NCBI RefSeq assembly: GCF_013363755.1
Contig: NZ_CP054840.1
Location: 1,288,501-1,352,500, forward strand
From: Comamonas antarctica
GTDB taxonomy: Bacteria; Pseudomonadota; Gammaproteobacteria; Burkholderiales; Burkholderiaceae_C
DNA: 64,000 bases
Direction: 5' to 3'
Part shown: positions 61,589 to 64,000 of the stretch, one piece after another
Position numbering within the stretch: the first letter of the stretch is position 1
Layout of the letters: each line of letters begins with the position of its first letter
Position numbers and translations under genes: made by a program
The notes under the pieces: model-generated
What the model was told of the DNA's origin: nothing
What the model saw: the letters and a program-made list of their open reading frames with translations, nothing else
Databases searched by the model: none

Positions 61589-62914
61589 ATGCGCTCTCCC
61601 TTTTCGACATTGACGGTCGCGGCCGCGCTGCTGGCGCTGTCCGCTTCAAGCGCGCTGCGTGCGGCGCAGGCCGAGGTGCTGGATGCCGAGGCCAGCGATC
61701 CCGTGCGTCTCGGCTGGATGGTTGGAGCGCCGCCGCCGCCCGAGCGGCAATTGCGCTTCGATGATGGCAGCTATTTCCAGTTTCCGGCCCTGCGCTGGAG
61801 CGTCGCGCACTTTCGGCAATTGATGCCGACGCTCAATATCTCGCGCGGCCTGGGCGCGCCCGTGCCGCTGGCGCGCGCGCTGCGCGCGGATCTCGACGCT
61901 GTGCAGTTCACGCCCCTGGGCGGAGCAGCTCCCATGACCTGGGCCCAATCGCTGGCCGCCAACTACACCGATGGCATCGTCGTGCTGCATAAGGGACGCA
62001 TTGTCTATGAGCGCTATTTCGGCGCACTGGACGAACGCGGCCAGCACGCCGCGATGTCGGTGACCAAATCGGTGACCGGCACGCTGGGCGCGATGCTGGT
62101 GGCCGAAGGCCGGCTGGATGAGAACCGGCGCGTGTCCGACTACGTGCCCGAGCTCGCTTCATCGGCTTTTGGCGATGCCACCGTGCGCCAGGTGCTCGAC
62201 ATGACCACAGGGCTGCAATACAGCGAGGACTATGCCGACCCCAAGGCCGAGGTCTGGGCCTTTTCCCAGGCCGGCAGTCCGTTGCCCAAGCCGAAAGACT
62301 ACGCGGGGCCGCGCAGCTACCATGAGTACCTGCAGACCGTGCGTCCCGAAGGCGAGCATGGCGCTGCATTTGCCTACAAGACGGTCAATTCCGACGCGCT
62401 CGGCTGGATCATTGCGCGCGCCACCGGGCGCAATGTCGCCGAACTGCTGTCCGAGCGCATCTGGAGCCGCATCGGGGCGGAGCAGGACGCCTACATCACC
62501 GTCGATTCGACGGGTACACCGTTTGCAGGCGGAGGTCTCAATACCGGATTGCGCGACCTCGCGCGCTTTGGCGAGCTGCTGCGCAACCACGGGCGCTTCC
62601 AGGGGCAGCAGATCATTGCGCGTGCCGTGGTCGACGACATCCGGCGCGGCGGCGATCGCGCGGCGTTTGCGCGGGCCGGCTATGCGCTGCTGCCGGGGTG
62701 GAGCTACCGCAACATGTGGTGGGTCACGCACCAGGCCGATGGCGCCTTCATGGCGCGTGGCGTGCACGGGCAGCGCATCTACGTGAACCCCGAGGCGGCC
62801 GTCGTCATCGTGCGCTATGCATCGCATCCGGTGGCAAGCAATTCGGCCAACGATCCGGTCACACTGCCTGCGTTCGACGCTATCGCGCGCCATCTGCTGA
62901 CAACACTGCGTTGA
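61589..62914 (+). CDS. Exported serine hydrolase (class C beta-lactamase/NylB-like)
   Basis: 441 aa. Signal peptide (LTVAAALLALSASSALRAAQA). Nucleophile in AAMSVTKSVTG (S-x2-K), second motif YKTVNSDALGW (Y-x-N), as in 6-aminohexanoate-dimer hydrolase and related esterases, rather than true AmpC. Substrate unknown. AAGGAGG 6 bases before the ATG. Confidence 0.87.
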   Translation: MRSPFSTLTVAAALLALSASSALRAAQAEVLDAEASDPVRLGWMVGAPPPPERQLRFDDGSYFQFPALRWSVAHFRQLMPTLNISRGLGAPVPLARALRADLDAVQFTPLGGAAPMTWAQSLAANYTDGIVVLHKGRIVYERYFGALDERGQHAAMSVTKSVTGTLGAMLVAEGRLDENRRVSDYVPELASSAFGDATVRQVLDMTTGLQYSEDYADPKAEVWAFSQAGSPLPKPKDYAGPRSYHEYLQTVRPEGEHGAAFAYKTVNSDALGWIIARATGRNVAELLSERIWSRIGAEQDAYITVDSTGTPFAGGGLNTGLRDLARFGELLRNHGRFQGQQIIARAVVDDIRRGGDRAAFARAGYALLPGWSYRNMWWVTHQADGAFMARGVHGQRIYVNPEAAVVIVRYASHPVASNSANDPVTLPAFDAIARHLLTTLR

Positions 62915-63086
62915 CGCCCGCGCTGCGGCGCCATCCGGGGCACCGGGTAAGATGGCACGGCGCAGTGCGGGCGCGGGCTTGGCCCGGCCATCACTTTGCA
63001 GTGCTCCCGCAAGAACATGGAAAACAAGGCGCACGCTGGCAGCCAAGCCGGCGATGCGTTGAAAAACCAACTTGAGAGGACTACCG

Positions 63087-64000
63087 ATGCTGATAGGCGT
63101 ACCCAGCGAGACGGTGGCGGGCGAGGCCCGCGTTGCCGTGACTCCGGAGACAGTCAAGAAACTCACGGCCCTTGGGCATGTGTTGCGCGTCGAGTCGGGG
63201 GCCGGGCTGGCCGCCAGCGTGACCGATGAGGCCTATGCCGCCGCCGGCGCCGAAGTCTGCGATGCGGCGCATGCCTGGGACGCCCAACTGCTGCTCAAGG
63301 TGCGCGGGCCGACGCAGCAGGAAGCGGCTTGGCTGCGCGCAGGCACCACGGTGGTCGGCATGCTCAACCCCTTCGACCAGGCCGGGCTGCAGCGTCTGGC
63401 CGCCGCGGGCGTCACCGCCTATGCACTTGAAGCTGCGCCGCGCACCACGCGCGCGCAAAGCATGGATGTGCTGTCTTCCCAGGCCAATATCGCGGGCTAC
63501 AAGGCAGTGATGATCGCGGCCAACGCCTACCAGCGCTTTTTCCCCATGCTGATGACCGCCGCCGGCACCGTCAAGGCCGCGCGGGTGGTGGTGCTGGGCG
63601 TGGGCGTCGCCGGCCTGCAGGCCATTGCCACGGCCAAGCGCCTCGGTGCGGTCATCGAAGCATCCGATGTGCGTCCCAGCGTCAAGGAGCAGGTCGAGTC
63701 GCTGGGCGCGAAGTTCATCGAGGTGCCCTACGAAACCGCCGAGGAGCGTGAAGCTGCGGAAGGCGTGGGCGGCTACGCGCGGCCCATGCCTGCGAGCTGG
63801 CTCGAGCGCCAGAAGGCCGAAGTGGCCAAGCGCGTGGCCTTGGCCGATGTGGTCATCACCACCGCATTGATTCCAGGGCGTGCGGCGCCGGTGCTGGTCA
63901 CCGAGGAAATGGTGCAGTCGATGAAGCCCGGGTCGGTCATCGTCGATCTGGCTGCGGCGCAGGGCGGCAACTGCCCGCTGACCGAGGCCGATCAGACCGT
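63087..64000 (+). CDS. pntA: NAD(P) transhydrogenase subunit alpha (partial, 3' end cut)
   Basis: 304 codons visible. MLIGVPSETVAGEARVAVTP start; FPMLMTAAGTVKAARVVVLGVGVAGLQAIATAKRLGA is the NAD(H)-binding domain I; RVALADVVITTALIPGRAAPVLV follows. Proton-pumping transhydrogenase that makes NADPH. GAGAGGA 6 bases before the ATG. Continues past the window end, with pntB expected next. Confidence 0.95.
   Translation, partial: MLIGVPSETVAGEARVAVTPETVKKLTALGHVLRVESGAGLAASVTDEAYAAAGAEVCDAAHAWDAQLLLKVRGPTQQEAAWLRAGTTVVGMLNPFDQAGLQRLAAAGVTAYALEAAPRTTRAQSMDVLSSQANIAGYKAVMIAANAYQRFFPMLMTAAGTVKAARVVVLGVGVAGLQAIATAKRLGAVIEASDVRPSVKEQVESLGAKFIEVPYETAEEREAAEGVGGYARPMPASWLERQKAEVAKRVALADVVITTALIPGRAAPVLVTEEMVQSMKPGSVIVDLAAAQGGNCPLTEADQT

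Overview
The window is chromosomal DNA of a high-GC betaproteobacterium. Gene content and order (ybgC-tolQRA, ribBA-ribH-nusB, aroQ, glnS, ppiA/ppiB-lpxH, cysS-alkA-accA-tilS-lysC-tRNA-Ser) point to Burkholderiales, most likely Comamonadaceae. Genes are densely packed and I see no insertion sequence, prophage, CRISPR array or rRNA.

Left third (1-20.5 kb) is accessory in character and the most interesting part. It holds a formylglycine-generating enzyme (FGE) next to a DUF202 membrane protein carrying 11 tandem seven-residue repeats; an acid phosphatase / GltS-like symporter / TAXI lipoprotein operon; a FixJ-type response regulator divergent from a MASE1-PAS histidine kinase; a large Trp/Gly-rich secreted protein; a porin-porin-BASS symporter-sulfatase operon; and a second FixJ-type regulator whose receiver has lost the phosphoacceptor Asp, followed by a DUF2092 protein, a small secreted protein and an Omp85-type barrel. 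Four of these transcription units (DUF202-FGE, the kinase, the porin-sulfatase operon, the atypical regulator operon) begin with the same roughly 18-bp element, ATGGGACC-N4-CCAAT-like, with a -10-like hexamer at a nearly constant distance behind it. Three of the four start codons sit where transcription would be expected to begin, with no Shine-Dalgarno. I read this as one uncharacterised regulon in which a sulfatase, its activating FGE, outer and inner membrane transporters and their own signalling genes are switched on together.

Middle (20.5-48 kb) is mainly housekeeping: Tol-Pal genes, aminotransferase, riboflavin genes and nusB, a ferredoxin, gshA, an RbgA-type GTPase, an M20 amidohydrolase, an MgtC-family protein, a DHH phosphoesterase, a TruC-like pseudouridine synthase, an MFS transporter, several small lipoproteins, an M23 peptidase, a methyltransferase, glnS, aroQ with an alpha/beta hydrolase, arfB, an esterase, mtfA and lpxH.

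Right part (48-64 kb): tandem cyclophilins, a TPR protein, cysS, a DNA glycosylase, accA, tilS, lysC, tRNA-Ser(GCU), a manganese (yybP-ykoY) riboswitch in front of mntP, a GAF-GGDEF-EAL protein, a small cluster of iron-permease-like, alcohol dehydrogenase and DUF421 genes, a serine hydrolase, and the start of pntA cut by the window end.
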